DNA of 64,000 nt, taken from NCBI GenBank assembly GCA_963972425.1, contig CAXAUF010000002.1:1-64000 (forward strand). The letters run 5' to 3'. Numbering within the stretch: the first letter of the stretch is position 1; every line of letters begins with the position of its first letter. The translations under genes were made by a program, and so were the position numbers. Of the stretch, positions 1 to 8,680 are shown piece by piece. Under the pieces are notes generated by a model. It ran no database searches, was not told where the DNA came from, and saw nothing but the letters and a program-made list of their open reading frames with translations. Source of the stretch: Algorimicrobium sp002414705. Its GTDB lineage: Bacteria; Bacteroidota; Bacteroidia; Flavobacteriales; Flavobacteriaceae.

Positions 1-1
1 T

Positions 2-898
2 TATGACGGAGATGCCTCAAATGGCTGGACGGTTTGGAACGCTGCAACGATAGCAGATCCTGCTATAAGCGAATTAATAGCGCCAGGTCAAGCCTTTTTT
101 GTAAAGTCAAAAGTAGGGGGTGGTTTAGTAGATTTTACAACAGCCATGCGAAGAACAGGGAGTGCCGATGATTTTATTAGTGGCAGAACAAGCCCCTTAG
201 ATGTGGCTTTGGCAAGGCTTAAGTTAAGCAGTGCTACAGATACAGCGACTACGTCTATATACTTTATAGAAGGCACTACCAGAGGTTTAGATGTGGGCTA
301 TGACGCTGCTACTTATGGTGGTATTGCCCCAGAGTTTTCCATAGTTTCGTATTTGGTAGAAGCCAATACCGGTTTGCCTATGGCGATACAAAGTTTACCG
401 TATAGCGGTTTAACAGATATAGAGGTCCCCCTTGGTGTAAATACTGATGCTACGGTAAGTATAAGTATTAGTTTAGACCCTTTAACCACGCAACTGCCTC
501 AAGGTATAGAAGTGTACTTAGAAGATAGAGTAGCTAATACTTTTACCTTACTTAATACCACAACGTATAACTACACCCCGCCGACAGCTTTAAGCGGTAT
601 AGGGAGATATTACCTAAGATTTGGGACACAGACCTTAGGTGTAGGGACTACAGATTTAGGAGGCTTACAGATCTACACCGTAAGTCGTTTAAGAACGGTT
701 GTAATAGCAGGACAGTTATACGGGCGGTCTAAAGTCTACTTGTACGATTTACAAGGCCGTTTGGTATTAAGCCAAGCCTTAGATGTATCGCGCCGTGTAA
801 ATAGCATAGACGCCTCAAAGCTTAGTGATGGTGTGTATGTAATAAAGGTTGTAAATGACCAGCAGACCAAAACGCAAAAGTTAGTCATTAAGAATTAA
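2..898 (+). CDS. T9SS type A sorting-domain protein, 3' part
   Basis: The reading frame is open from the left edge, so only the C-terminal part is present; the first internal ATG at 146 is not a credible start. The last about 70 residues (VYLYDLQGRLV, SDGVYVIKV, ending KLVIKN) form the beta-sandwich type A C-terminal domain that sends proteins through the type IX secretion system to the cell surface. The visible upstream part is rich in Thr, Ser and Gly with no catalytic motif, like the stalk of a large surface adhesin or repeat protein; its activity cannot be named. A 55-residue peptide gene follows 12 bp later. Base composition is visibly more GC-rich than most of the window. Confidence 0.85.
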   Translation, partial: YDGDASNGWTVWNAATIADPAISELIAPGQAFFVKSKVGGGLVDFTTAMRRTGSADDFISGRTSPLDVALARLKLSSATDTATTSIYFIEGTTRGLDVGYDAATYGGIAPEFSIVSYLVEANTGLPMAIQSLPYSGLTDIEVPLGVNTDATVSISISLDPLTTQLPQGIEVYLEDRVANTFTLLNTTTYNYTPPTALSGIGRYYLRFGTQTLGVGTTDLGGLQIYTVSRLRTVVIAGQLYGRSKVYLYDLQGRLVLSQALDVSRRVNSIDASKLSDGVYVIKVVNDQQTKTQKLVIKN

Positions 899-910
899 AA
901 GGACATAGCC

Positions 911-1078
911 ATGACAGAAGAAGAGACCCCCAATAGCATAACGCGAAAAGAAGCGATACAGAAAATGGGTAAATATGCTGGTATAACAGCATTAGGGACA
1001 TTTATGATCTTAAACCCACAACTATCACAAGCACAATCCGGACCACCAGATCCTGGAGGTGATCCATTAATAGATTAA
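911..1078 (+). CDS. 55-aa small exported-type peptide downstream of T9SS gene
   Basis: ATG at 911 opens a 55-codon frame ending TAA at 1078. It starts with a charged, Thr/Glu-rich stretch (MTEEETPNSITRKEAIQKMG), then a hydrophobic helix (YAGITALGTFMILNP), an Ala-Gln-Ala-Gln site that resembles a signal-peptidase site, and a short Pro/Gly/Asp tail (GPPDPGGDP). I recall similar 50-60 residue proteins with a KEAIxKMGKYAxxTALGTFMIL core next to T9SS cargo genes in flavobacteria, but their function is unknown to me. The 12-bp gap to the T9SS gene upstream implies cotranscription. There is no twin-arginine motif, so export route is unclear. Confidence 0.7.
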   Translation: MTEEETPNSITRKEAIQKMGKYAGITALGTFMILNPQLSQAQSGPPDPGGDPLID

Positions 1079-1141
1079 GCTTATGCTGTTGTTACCAAAC
1101 ATAAATTAACTCAAACAAATAAAACTAAAATACTTTAAAAA

Positions 1142-2470
1142 ATGAAAAAAACACTTTACCTAATAACCCTATTTCTGATAGGGAATTACGCATTAGCTCA
1201 AATCGACACAACCGCTATTAAAAGAATTGGAATCAACCCTGAATTTAGTTACAAAATGCTAGATCAAAATCAAAATTTAAGAAAAGTAGAAATACTTCTC
1301 AATTCAAAGAAAAATGAGCTTATTAAAAATAACAATTTAATTATTGGTACTTCATTAATTTCTATTGTTGATTACCAGCATTCTAATACAGACTCAAAAT
1401 TTGGTTATCTTATGAGGCATCCAACTTCAAATAATCAGATTGGAAAAGATGTAAGTGAGGCCGTGATTCATTCTTTTCAGTTATCAGTCACAGCTACCAT
1501 TAATAGTTGGTTAACTTCCTATGCTGAATTATTATATAACCCTGAACAAAGTTTTGGCTCAGGTACAATTACAAATCTAAATAGAAATCAAATTCAATTA
1601 AGGAAAGCGTTTGTAGTTTTTGGAAACTTAAATAAATCACCATTTTACGGTGCTGTGGGAAAAATGGATGCACCGTTCGGACAAATGGGGTCTGTAAACC
1701 CATTTACTAATTCAACTATGTGGCATGCATTCGGAGGTCTAGGTTACGGTGCCCAGATTGGATATAATAAAGGAGGGCTTCATGCTAAAATTATGTTTGT
1801 TCAAGGGGGGGCTCAATTTAGAGCATTACATGTCCCTGTTGGGGATGCAACTGCTGTGCCTTCAAAACTTAACAATCTTGTTGCAGATTTAAACTATAAA
1901 TTAGTTATTTCTGATAAAGTAAATTTAAAAGCTGGTGCATCATATAAAAAAGGAGGTGCATATTGCCAAGGCTTTCCTGTTTTTCATTTTACACCTTGTG
2001 AAGAAAACAATCCTGAGTACACTTTGTACGGTACATTAGATGTAAATAATCGTCTTATTGTAATGGCTTCATTTGCAAAAACTTTTAATGAATGGGAAGG
2101 TACTTTTAATCCAACACCACCATTAAATGTATTTGAAGCTTCTAAAGTTAGTTCATTGAGTCTTGGTGCAAAATATGATTTAAATAAAGTAGGTAAAATC
2201 AAACATACACTTTCTGGAGAATTTTCAAATTTTATAGCTGGGCCAAATGGGGCTCCCTGGGAAAGACAAAACCAGTATGTTTTAGGATATCAAGCCTTAA
2301 TGAATAAATCAGCAAAACTATTTGTTGAAATATTCAGAACTGAAGGTTTTGCTCCATTAAATTTTATAAGTGGAAGTGCTGACTTTGATCCATTCCCTCC
2401 TGGGACCACTCATAGTGATAGAGATGCCAATAGCATGGGAATTGTTTTAGGTGCACAAATATCATTTTAA
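1142..2470 (+). CDS. LbtU-like outer-membrane porin
   Basis: A 442-residue protein with a signal peptide (cleavage near LAQ, residue 20) and a C-terminal Phe typical of outer-membrane beta-barrels. The middle segment, FVVFGNLNKSPFYGAVGKMDAPFG at roughly 160-180, closely resembles the GNLNKSPxYGxxGxxxxPFG signature I associate with the LbtU / DUF3573 porin family, whose Legionella member takes up a siderophore. Alternating hydrophobic strands continue to the end (GIVLGAQISF). Substrate in this organism is not inferable. It stands alone: 63 bp after the 55-aa peptide and 413 bp before the next gene. Confidence 0.6.
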   Translation: MKKTLYLITLFLIGNYALAQIDTTAIKRIGINPEFSYKMLDQNQNLRKVEILLNSKKNELIKNNNLIIGTSLISIVDYQHSNTDSKFGYLMRHPTSNNQIGKDVSEAVIHSFQLSVTATINSWLTSYAELLYNPEQSFGSGTITNLNRNQIQLRKAFVVFGNLNKSPFYGAVGKMDAPFGQMGSVNPFTNSTMWHAFGGLGYGAQIGYNKGGLHAKIMFVQGGAQFRALHVPVGDATAVPSKLNNLVADLNYKLVISDKVNLKAGASYKKGGAYCQGFPVFHFTPCEENNPEYTLYGTLDVNNRLIVMASFAKTFNEWEGTFNPTPPLNVFEASKVSSLSLGAKYDLNKVGKIKHTLSGEFSNFIAGPNGAPWERQNQYVLGYQALMNKSAKLFVEIFRTEGFAPLNFISGSADFDPFPPGTTHSDRDANSMGIVLGAQISF

Positions 2471-2563
2471 AGAATAGGAAAGATTTAACTATTTACCTTA
2501 ATTGTAAAAGTTTAATTTAGCTCATTTAAAAAACACGTTTGGTAAAATGTATATAAAAAAAAT

Positions 2564-2670
2564 AGGCGAATTAGTACTAAATTCAAGGCTTTTGGCTTGT
2601 GTCAAAGTTTGTGTTTACCCGAAAGTTTAGTGCTTAGAAATCGCCTACTTTTCAAGAACTAACCGTTAGT
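2564..2670. repeat. Dispersed-repeat-like inverted element
   Basis: Two imperfect inverted arms, AGGCGAATTAGTACTAAA at 2564 and TTTAGTGCTTAGAAATCGCCT ending at 2646 (reverse complement AGGCGATTTCTAAGCACTAAA), flank a 44-bp core. They are followed at 2658-2670 by a near-palindrome ACTAACCGTTAGT. The layout matches a type of intergenic element I recall in many flavobacterial genomes; whether it is a mobile-element relic or an attC-like site is not clear. The rest of the 2471-2883 gap shows no gene. Confidence 0.45.
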
Positions 2671-2883
2671 GATTGGTATTTAACATAACAAATGGATACC
2701 TAAAGTATAATAGAATTGGTTGTGTGTTTTAATCAAAAAATTAACTCGAAGTTACGTGTTTTATCTAAAGGTACGATGAGCAAAATAATAATAGGTAAGA
2801 TACCATATAATTACTAGCTTAACACTTTGAATGATTAAGAGTTTAGTAGTATTTAAAAAAGACGATAAAATAACTAGTACACT

Positions 2884-3921
2884 ATGAATTTAAAAAAAGC
2901 ATTTTGCATAGCTTTTATAACCGCTGTGGTTGGTGTGGTGGGTTGGGAATTGTATTGGCGTTCTCAAGGCTATATACCTACAATAGATGACAATAAAGCA
3001 CTTTGGGCAATACAACGCGATAGGGTAGATACTTTAGATAGAGATGCTGTTGTGTTTCTGGGCTCATCCCGAACACTCTATGGCATACAGCTAGATACTT
3101 GGGAAAAAGAAACAGGTAAACGGCCCGTACAGTTAGCCAATGTAGGAAGCTCTCCTTTGCCGGTGTTTCATGATATTGTCGCAAACACAAATTATTCAGG
3201 CACCGTAGTTGTAGGGGTTGCCCCAGGCTTGTTTTTTTCAACCACGTATCCTAAAGCTCAGCCATGGGCATGGCCACAAGCACGTGTAGACCATCACAAA
3301 AACCGAACGTATGTGCAACGTCTTAATCATCAGTTGTCTTTACCCTTGCAGCAACATTTGGCCTTAATGTCTGCAGGAGAAGAAGCGTTAGATGATAATA
3401 TAGATTTGAAGACCTTATTAAAACAGATAAAAGTGGGTAATAGAATCCCAGAAGGAATGCCACCGTTTTATAAATTTGGTAGAATGACTACGCTAGACCG
3501 AAATCTGCAAATGACAGACCGCACAGTAACAGACACCGCTTTTGCACATACTATTACTAAAGTTTGGGAATTTATAGGTAAAACATCTCCAGCGCCAGAT
3601 AAAGCGGCTACCATGGCTTTTTTTCTAAAAGATGTTAAGGCTTTTAAAGCGCGAGGTGGCCATCTTATATTAATGCGCTGTCCTTCAACGGGTGGTGTAA
3701 GAGCTGGCGAAAACTTTATGTTACCACGACAAGATTATTGGGATGATTTAGTAGAACAGTCAGACGTTATGGCTTATCATTTTGAAGATTACCCCCAATT
3801 TAAAGATTTAAAATGCCCCGAATGGTCGCATTTATCTGCAAAAGACGCTCATTTTTTTACTGCAGAATTGGCTAAACTTATGCTAGCTGATAAGGCTATC
3901 ATCAACCCACAAACCAACTAA
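2884..3921 (+). CDS. SGNH-like protein paired with MBOAT acyltransferase
   Basis: 345 residues with one N-terminal membrane helix (about 5-22) and an extracytoplasmic body. FLGSSRT at residues 58-64 resembles block I of SGNH/AlgX-like hydrolase-acyltransferases with a nucleophilic Ser, and CPEWSHLSAKDAHFF near residue 311-325 supplies a plausible C-terminal His (H316) in the block V position. Such proteins take an acyl group delivered by an MBOAT partner and place it on a polysaccharide or peptidoglycan (AlgJ/AlgX, PatB, DltD logic). The MBOAT gene begins 2 bp downstream, which supports that role. The acceptor glycan is unknown. The fold assignment is inferred from motifs only. Confidence 0.6.
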   Translation: MNLKKAFCIAFITAVVGVVGWELYWRSQGYIPTIDDNKALWAIQRDRVDTLDRDAVVFLGSSRTLYGIQLDTWEKETGKRPVQLANVGSSPLPVFHDIVANTNYSGTVVVGVAPGLFFSTTYPKAQPWAWPQARVDHHKNRTYVQRLNHQLSLPLQQHLALMSAGEEALDDNIDLKTLLKQIKVGNRIPEGMPPFYKFGRMTTLDRNLQMTDRTVTDTAFAHTITKVWEFIGKTSPAPDKAATMAFFLKDVKAFKARGGHLILMRCPSTGGVRAGENFMLPRQDYWDDLVEQSDVMAYHFEDYPQFKDLKCPEWSHLSAKDAHFFTAELAKLMLADKAIINPQTN

Positions 3922-3923
3922 TT

Positions 3924-5339
3924 ATGTTATTTAATTCCTTAAGTTTTATAGTGTTTTTGGTCATTGTATTAGGCTTCTATTATTCCACATATTTTACTTG
4001 GATCAGTAAAAAAAGAATGTTGCTATTAGCAAGTTATGTGTTTTATGGGTTATGGAACCCACCCTTAATTTTGTTGCTATGGATTTCTACGGTAGTCGAT
4101 TGGACAGCCTCAAAACGAATTGCCAATGCTAAGGATCAAAGTAGACGTAAATTATGGTTGCTATTAAGTCTAGTTGTTAATTTAGGCTTTTTGGGCTTTT
4201 TTAAATATAGGGATTTTGTTTTAGAAAATTTTGTTGCCTTAGTAAATAGCTTCGGTATTGCTTATACAGCAAGACCTATGGACATTATTTTACCTATGGG
4301 TATATCGTTTTATACGTTTCAAACGATGTCTTACACAATAGATATTTACAAGCGTAAGGCAAAACCCGCTAAAACATTTTTAGATTTCGCGTTATATGTA
4401 ACATTCTTTCCCCAATTAGTAGCAGGTCCTATTGTACGAGCAAAGGATTTAATGACCCAATTTTATAAAGAAAAAAGAGCTACGTCTGACCAATTTATTT
4501 GGGGTGTTTTTTTACTCACCATAGGTGTTTTTCAAAAAGTGGTTTTAGCAGACACCTTACTTTCGGGTGTTGCCGATGATGTGTTTGGGTTTTCTGAATT
4601 ATTACATGGTGTAGATGCATGGACAGGAACGTTGGCGTTTTCTGGTCAGATCTTTTTTGACTTTGCAGGGTATTCTACCTGTGCCATTGGTATAGCTTTA
4701 ATGTTGGGTATTACTTTGCCTGATAATTTTAGGTATCCTTATGGTTCTATTGGCTTTTCAGATTTCTGGAAGCGTTGGCACATATCTTTATCGAGCTGGT
4801 TGCGAGATTACCTGTATATCCCATTAGGCGGTAATCGTTATGGTATTACAAGAATGTATGTAGCCTTGATGCTTACTATGTTGTTAGGAGGCCTTTGGCA
4901 TGGTGCAGCATGGACCTTTATGGTTTGGGGTGGCTTACATGGTGCTTATTTAATCTTAGAGAAATTACAGAAGCAATATCTGCCTTTTAAAATCACGAAA
5001 TGGAACGGTATTTTTTTAGCATTCATCACCTTTACCTGTGTTAATATAACTTGGGTATTTTTTAGAGCTAGATCATTTGATACGGCGTGGCAACTGCTAA
5101 AATCTATGTTTTATTTGCAACCTAATGGATTAAAGATTCTAGACTCATTTAGTGTCATAAAAGTTTGTGTGGTTATAATTGTGTTGTTTTTGTGTCATTG
5201 GATGATGCGTAACACATCACTAAAAACTCTATCAGAGAAAGCATCGCCGTGGGTTATAGGGGTTTTCTGGGCGGTACTATTTTTCTTAATTATTATAGCA
5301 CAAGGCAGTGGCGAGCAGTTTATTTACTTTCAGTTTTAA
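3924..5339 (+). CDS. MBOAT-family membrane O-acyltransferase (AlgI/PatA/DltB-like)
   Basis: A 471-residue polytopic membrane protein with the family hallmarks: PMGISFYTFQTMSYTIDIY, FPQLVAGPIVR, FWKRWHISLSSWLRDYLYIPLGGNR and GGLWHGAAWTFMVWGGLHG. The catalytic histidine pair is probably H326 and H339. It moves acyl groups, usually acetyl, across the membrane to an exported acceptor. The upstream SGNH-like gene ends 2 bp before, so the two form a transfer pair. Full family length; ends with FIYFQF. No glycan biosynthesis genes are near, so the acceptor cannot be named. Confidence 0.88.
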   Translation: MLFNSLSFIVFLVIVLGFYYSTYFTWISKKRMLLLASYVFYGLWNPPLILLLWISTVVDWTASKRIANAKDQSRRKLWLLLSLVVNLGFLGFFKYRDFVLENFVALVNSFGIAYTARPMDIILPMGISFYTFQTMSYTIDIYKRKAKPAKTFLDFALYVTFFPQLVAGPIVRAKDLMTQFYKEKRATSDQFIWGVFLLTIGVFQKVVLADTLLSGVADDVFGFSELLHGVDAWTGTLAFSGQIFFDFAGYSTCAIGIALMLGITLPDNFRYPYGSIGFSDFWKRWHISLSSWLRDYLYIPLGGNRYGITRMYVALMLTMLLGGLWHGAAWTFMVWGGLHGAYLILEKLQKQYLPFKITKWNGIFLAFITFTCVNITWVFFRARSFDTAWQLLKSMFYLQPNGLKILDSFSVIKVCVVIIVLFLCHWMMRNTSLKTLSEKASPWVIGVFWAVLFFLIIIAQGSGEQFIYFQF

Positions 5340-5766
5340 TTCGAAATTTAGAGGTGGTTTTGAGGTCATTTGAGTTGTGTGTCATTTAAAATTTTAGATG
5401 CAGTAGTTAGTTGCATATAATTTTGATTGCGATATATTTTTTTCTTGTCAACCATTTTAGTTATTATATTATTAAAAATTGTTGCCATGCTCTGTGAATG
5501 GTTTATATTATTAAGATCCGTATAAATATATTTTTTATTAGATAATATATGTTATTTTGCTTAACTTTTTTAGGTGGGATTTGATATAAGTTTAATATAG
5601 AGTACATTAAAAACTTTTTACAGTTTTTAATCAATTTTTATGTTGTTTATCATTTATATTTGTTTAAGCTAGGCAAATATTAGTTGATTTCTAAAACATA
5701 CGACCCTATATGCTTCACTAGAAAGTGCGTTTTAAAGCTCAAATACAAAAAAAAATTATTTATTAT
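5340..5766 (+). other. 427-bp AT-rich gap before DAO-like gene
   Basis: No gene is visible. A perfect 9-bp inverted repeat (TTAAAAACT at 5607, AGTTTTTAA ending 5630) forms an all-AT hairpin. A TATATTTG -7 element at 5655-5662 could start transcription of the flavoprotein gene, giving a leader of about 100 nt, but no TTG is seen at the -33 position. Confidence 0.4.
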
Positions 5767-6843
5767 ATGGAAATATTAATTATAGGGGCGGGTGTGAGTG
5801 GATTAACTACAGCAATTAGTTTAAAAGAAAAATATCCTGATTCACAAATATGCATAGCAGCTGATAAGTTTGGTGAAGATACTACTAGCACTATTGCAGG
5901 CGCGTTATGGGAATGGCAACCAGCGGTTTGTGGATTTTATGAAACAACCGGTTTAGATCCCTTTTTAATTGAAGGAATTAACAAAAGAGATAATACCTGG
6001 GCATTTGCGTCTTATAACGAGTTTTATAAGCTGAAGGGGCTATTAAATACAGGGGTGTTTTGGAGACGCGTTAATTTCTATCTTACAGAAGACACTGCTT
6101 TAGAAAATAATAAAATTAAGGAATTAGCCACTAAAGTGTTTGGCTTTGATAATGATAGTGAACAGATATTTAAAAGAAATAAAATCTGCCAAAAAGCGTC
6201 TGGCTTTGTTGGCGCTTATTCGTATTTAACACCTATGATAGATATGAGTTTGTATATCAATTGGTTAACAAATAAGTTTTTGAATAACGGCGGTAACATT
6301 ATTTGGGATAGCTTTGAAAGTATACAGCAAGCAAAAGAAAAATATGCGCCAGATGTTATTATTAATTGTGCAGGTTTAGGAAGTCGCGATTTAGTCGACG
6401 ATACTCAATGCATTCCCGTAAAAGGAGGTTGGTTGCTATATGATAATTTAAACCAGGAGGGGCAACCGCTAGTTAAAGAGGCACATTGCACAACCATTCA
6501 AGAAAATAAAGAAGGAGGTAATTTTATATTCACGGTTCCCCGAGGTGCCGATAAATTAGTAGTAGGTGGTTTTGCCTTAGCAAATGATACGGACACAGAC
6601 CTTAGTTTAGAGCATGCTTTATTTAAAAGAATCATTGAACAAAACAGCCAGTTTTTACCTTGGTTACAGGATGCTAAACCAATAAGTCATCGTGTTGGTT
6701 TACGCCCATTTAGGAAACAAGGGGTTAGGGTAGAAAAAGATGACATGTTTCATGTACCAGTAATTCATAACTACGGTCATGGAGGTAGTGGTGTTACCCT
6801 CTCTTGGGGATGTGCTATGGAAGTTACGTCTTTATTAGCCTAA
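5767..6843 (+). CDS. D-amino-acid oxidase-like FAD-dependent oxidase
   Basis: I place the start at ATG 5767, not the GTG 42 bp upstream, because MEILIIGAGVSG puts the FAD-binding GxGxxG right at the N-terminus. The product is 358 residues, the size of eukaryotic-type D-amino-acid and D-aspartate oxidases. Other matches are a Cys-rich-free substrate region ending in HRVGLRPFRKQGVRVE (substrate carboxylate-binding Arg) and the C-terminal HNYGHGGSGVTLSWGCAMEV that closes the FAD site. The enzyme would oxidise D-amino acids to keto acids with ammonia and hydrogen peroxide. There is no signal peptide. It stands alone, so its substrate and role (nutrient use or cell-wall D-amino-acid turnover) are open. 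Confidence 0.85.
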   Translation: MEILIIGAGVSGLTTAISLKEKYPDSQICIAADKFGEDTTSTIAGALWEWQPAVCGFYETTGLDPFLIEGINKRDNTWAFASYNEFYKLKGLLNTGVFWRRVNFYLTEDTALENNKIKELATKVFGFDNDSEQIFKRNKICQKASGFVGAYSYLTPMIDMSLYINWLTNKFLNNGGNIIWDSFESIQQAKEKYAPDVIINCAGLGSRDLVDDTQCIPVKGGWLLYDNLNQEGQPLVKEAHCTTIQENKEGGNFIFTVPRGADKLVVGGFALANDTDTDLSLEHALFKRIIEQNSQFLPWLQDAKPISHRVGLRPFRKQGVRVEKDDMFHVPVIHNYGHGGSGVTLSWGCAMEVTSLLA

Positions 6844-7133
6844 TGAATGCATGTTTCGGTGTATAGGTATTATTAAGAGTTTTAAAACAAAGACTTAAAT
6901 CAATTTTACTTATTTTTTACCACAGGAGGTTGCACTTGGGCAAGTGACAATGAAACGGTTTTTTAATTTTGTTCCATTTTTTAATAAAAAAAAAGTACAC
7001 GTTTACAATCCATAATTTCTTTTAAAGTCTGTTAATCCGTTTTCAAGTAATTTGCCATCTTTCCTTTCAATTTCTTCAAACATTTCTAGTATTATTACTA
7101 TTTTAGTACATCAATTCAATCTAAAAGCTAGTA
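6844..7133. other. Gap with short minus-strand coding remnant
   Basis: Reading the minus strand, 7083-7003 encodes MFEEIERKDGKLLENGLTDF then KRNYGL and a stop, a convincingly protein-like 26-residue tail without promoter or full gene, so probably debris of a lost gene that I cannot identify. A CACTTGGGCAAGTG palindrome lies near 6930. This gap adjoins the truncated restriction enzyme gene, which suggests a decayed insertion site. Confidence 0.35.
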
Positions 7134-7493
7134 ATGTCATTATATCAAGTATCCGTATTAAAGCAATATTTAAGTTTACAAGATCCAGATGTTGTAGCAA
7201 AAGCCTATAAAAAGTACAGCGCATATTTTTTAAATCCTACCATTCAAGAAAATATTCGTAATTCTAAAGAAGAAGAATATCAAGGGATATTTTTAACGGA
7301 ATTGTTTGGGACAATATTGGGTTATACCTTAAAACCGAATGCCGATTTTAATTTGGTTGCCGAATATAAAAATGAAACAAATGCGCGAAAAGCAGATGGT
7401 GCCATATTACATAAGGATATTGCAGTAGGTGTTATAGAATTAAAAGGTACCAATACTAAAGATTTAGAAAGCATCCTTAAAACACAAACATAA
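7134..7493 (+). pseudogene. N-terminal fragment of type IIG restriction-modification enzyme
   Basis: The 119 residues match the beginning of Eco57I-like type IIG restriction-methyltransferases of flavobacteria: YQVSVLKQYLSLQDPDVVAKAYKKY, then IQENIRNSKEEEYQGIFLTELFGTILGYTLKP, and a nuclease-like FNLVAEYKNETNARKADGAIL with AVGVIELKGTNTKDLE (the D/E-x-K catalytic pattern of PD-(D/E)XK nucleases). Complete family members are around 1000 residues and continue into a methyltransferase domain. Here the frame stops after ILKTQT, so target recognition and methylation parts are absent. The stop TAA shares its last base with the ATG of the next gene. I recall the family from memory; exact subfamily is not certain. 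Confidence 0.65.
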
Positions 7494-7909
7494 TGAAAAC
7501 ACTAATTATCTATTGTACCCTGTTTTTCGGACTTTGGTCCGCTAACAATCCGCAGTTAGTTATTAATATTGAAAATATTGAATCCATTCAAGGAGACCTT
7601 ATTATAGGTATTTATAATACCGAAAAAGGCTTTCTGGAAGCGGGAACCGAAATAAAACATTACAAACTAACGGTTGTTAAAAACACAGAACGCTTGGTTA
7701 TAAACGATTTGCCAGCTGGCAGTTACGCTATTTCTATGTTTCATGATGAAAATTCTGATGGTATTTGCAACAAAAATTTTATGGGTATCCCAAAAGAACC
7801 GTATGGATTTTCTAATAACTTTAAACCCAAGTTCTCGGCACCTAAATTTGAGGATTGTAAGTTTTCGTTTTCTAAAAATCATGAAATACAGATTCGTCTG
7901 GTAAATTAA
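7493..7909 (+). CDS. DUF2141 family exported protein
   Basis: 138 residues with a signal peptide (MKTLIIYCTLFFGLWSANN) and the DUF2141 pattern: LVINIENIESIQGDLIIGIYN near the start, DLPAGSYAISMFHDENSDGICNKNFMGIPKEPYGFSNN in the middle and a final beta-strand. These small all-beta proteins are common in Bacteroidota and proteobacteria; no biochemical function is established. The ATG overlaps the stop of the restriction-enzyme stump by one base, so the gene probably relies on a promoter inside or upstream of that remnant. Confidence 0.85.
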   Translation: MKTLIIYCTLFFGLWSANNPQLVINIENIESIQGDLIIGIYNTEKGFLEAGTEIKHYKLTVVKNTERLVINDLPAGSYAISMFHDENSDGICNKNFMGIPKEPYGFSNNFKPKFSAPKFEDCKFSFSKNHEIQIRLVN

Positions 7910-8000
7910 GTACAAGCTAAATAATGCAAAATTAAAGTCTGTATTTTAAGAAATCATTTTAAATTGTATCTTTACAAACACCCTAAAAACTACATAAACA

Positions 8001-8591
8001 ATGCTCGATAATTTCTGGTTTAATGTTGAATATGGCATCAATCACGTTTTAGATATCAATGCCTACGATCACGTATTATTTTTAATCGTATTAACCGTTC
8101 CATACTTGTTTAATAACTGGAAACGGGTACTCCTTTTAGTCTCTCTCTTTACATTGGGACACACGCTATCATTAGTTCTTGCTGCTTATGGTGTGGTACG
8201 TGTAAATGGTAGTTTAGTGGAGTTTTTAATTCCTGTTACTATTTTAATTGTGGCACTTTTTAATGTGTTTACCGCTGGAAAAGGCGCTCAAAAAGAAAAA
8301 GTTGGTGTCTTGTTTTTTTCAACGCTCTTTTTCGGACTCGTGCATGGATTAGGTTTTGCTAGAGAATTTCAAATGATGGTTGGAAAATCAGATAATAAAA
8401 TTATCACCTTATTGGAGTTCGCATTAGGTATTGAAATTGCACAAGTAATTATTGTATTTGTCGTATTATTATTGGGTTATATTATGCAAACCGTTTTCCG
8501 TTTTTCCAAACGCGATTGGGTTATGGTTATTTCGGCAGTAGTTGTTGGATTGGTAATTCCTATGATTTTGAATAGCGATTTAATAGCCTAA
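8001..8591 (+). CDS. HupE/UreJ family membrane protein
   Basis: 196 residues with six predicted membrane helices and the family motifs NAYDHVLFLIVL, FTLGHTLSLVLA and FFGLVHGLGFAREF, which place conserved His residues in membrane segments. HupE/UreJ proteins are associated with nickel or other metal handling in hydrogenase and urease systems, but many flavobacterial homologues occur without those enzymes and none is visible here. A TATCTTTA -7-like element about 35 bp before the ATG is a possible promoter. Confidence 0.85.
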   Translation: MLDNFWFNVEYGINHVLDINAYDHVLFLIVLTVPYLFNNWKRVLLLVSLFTLGHTLSLVLAAYGVVRVNGSLVEFLIPVTILIVALFNVFTAGKGAQKEKVGVLFFSTLFFGLVHGLGFAREFQMMVGKSDNKIITLLEFALGIEIAQVIIVFVVLLLGYIMQTVFRFSKRDWVMVISAVVVGLVIPMILNSDLIA

Positions 8592-8680
8592 AACGCCATT
8601 TAACCTAAAGTTTTCACAAATCTTTAATAATCACAGGTTGTAATTAAAATACGAAGCCAGTATCTTCGTTGTAAGTTAGT

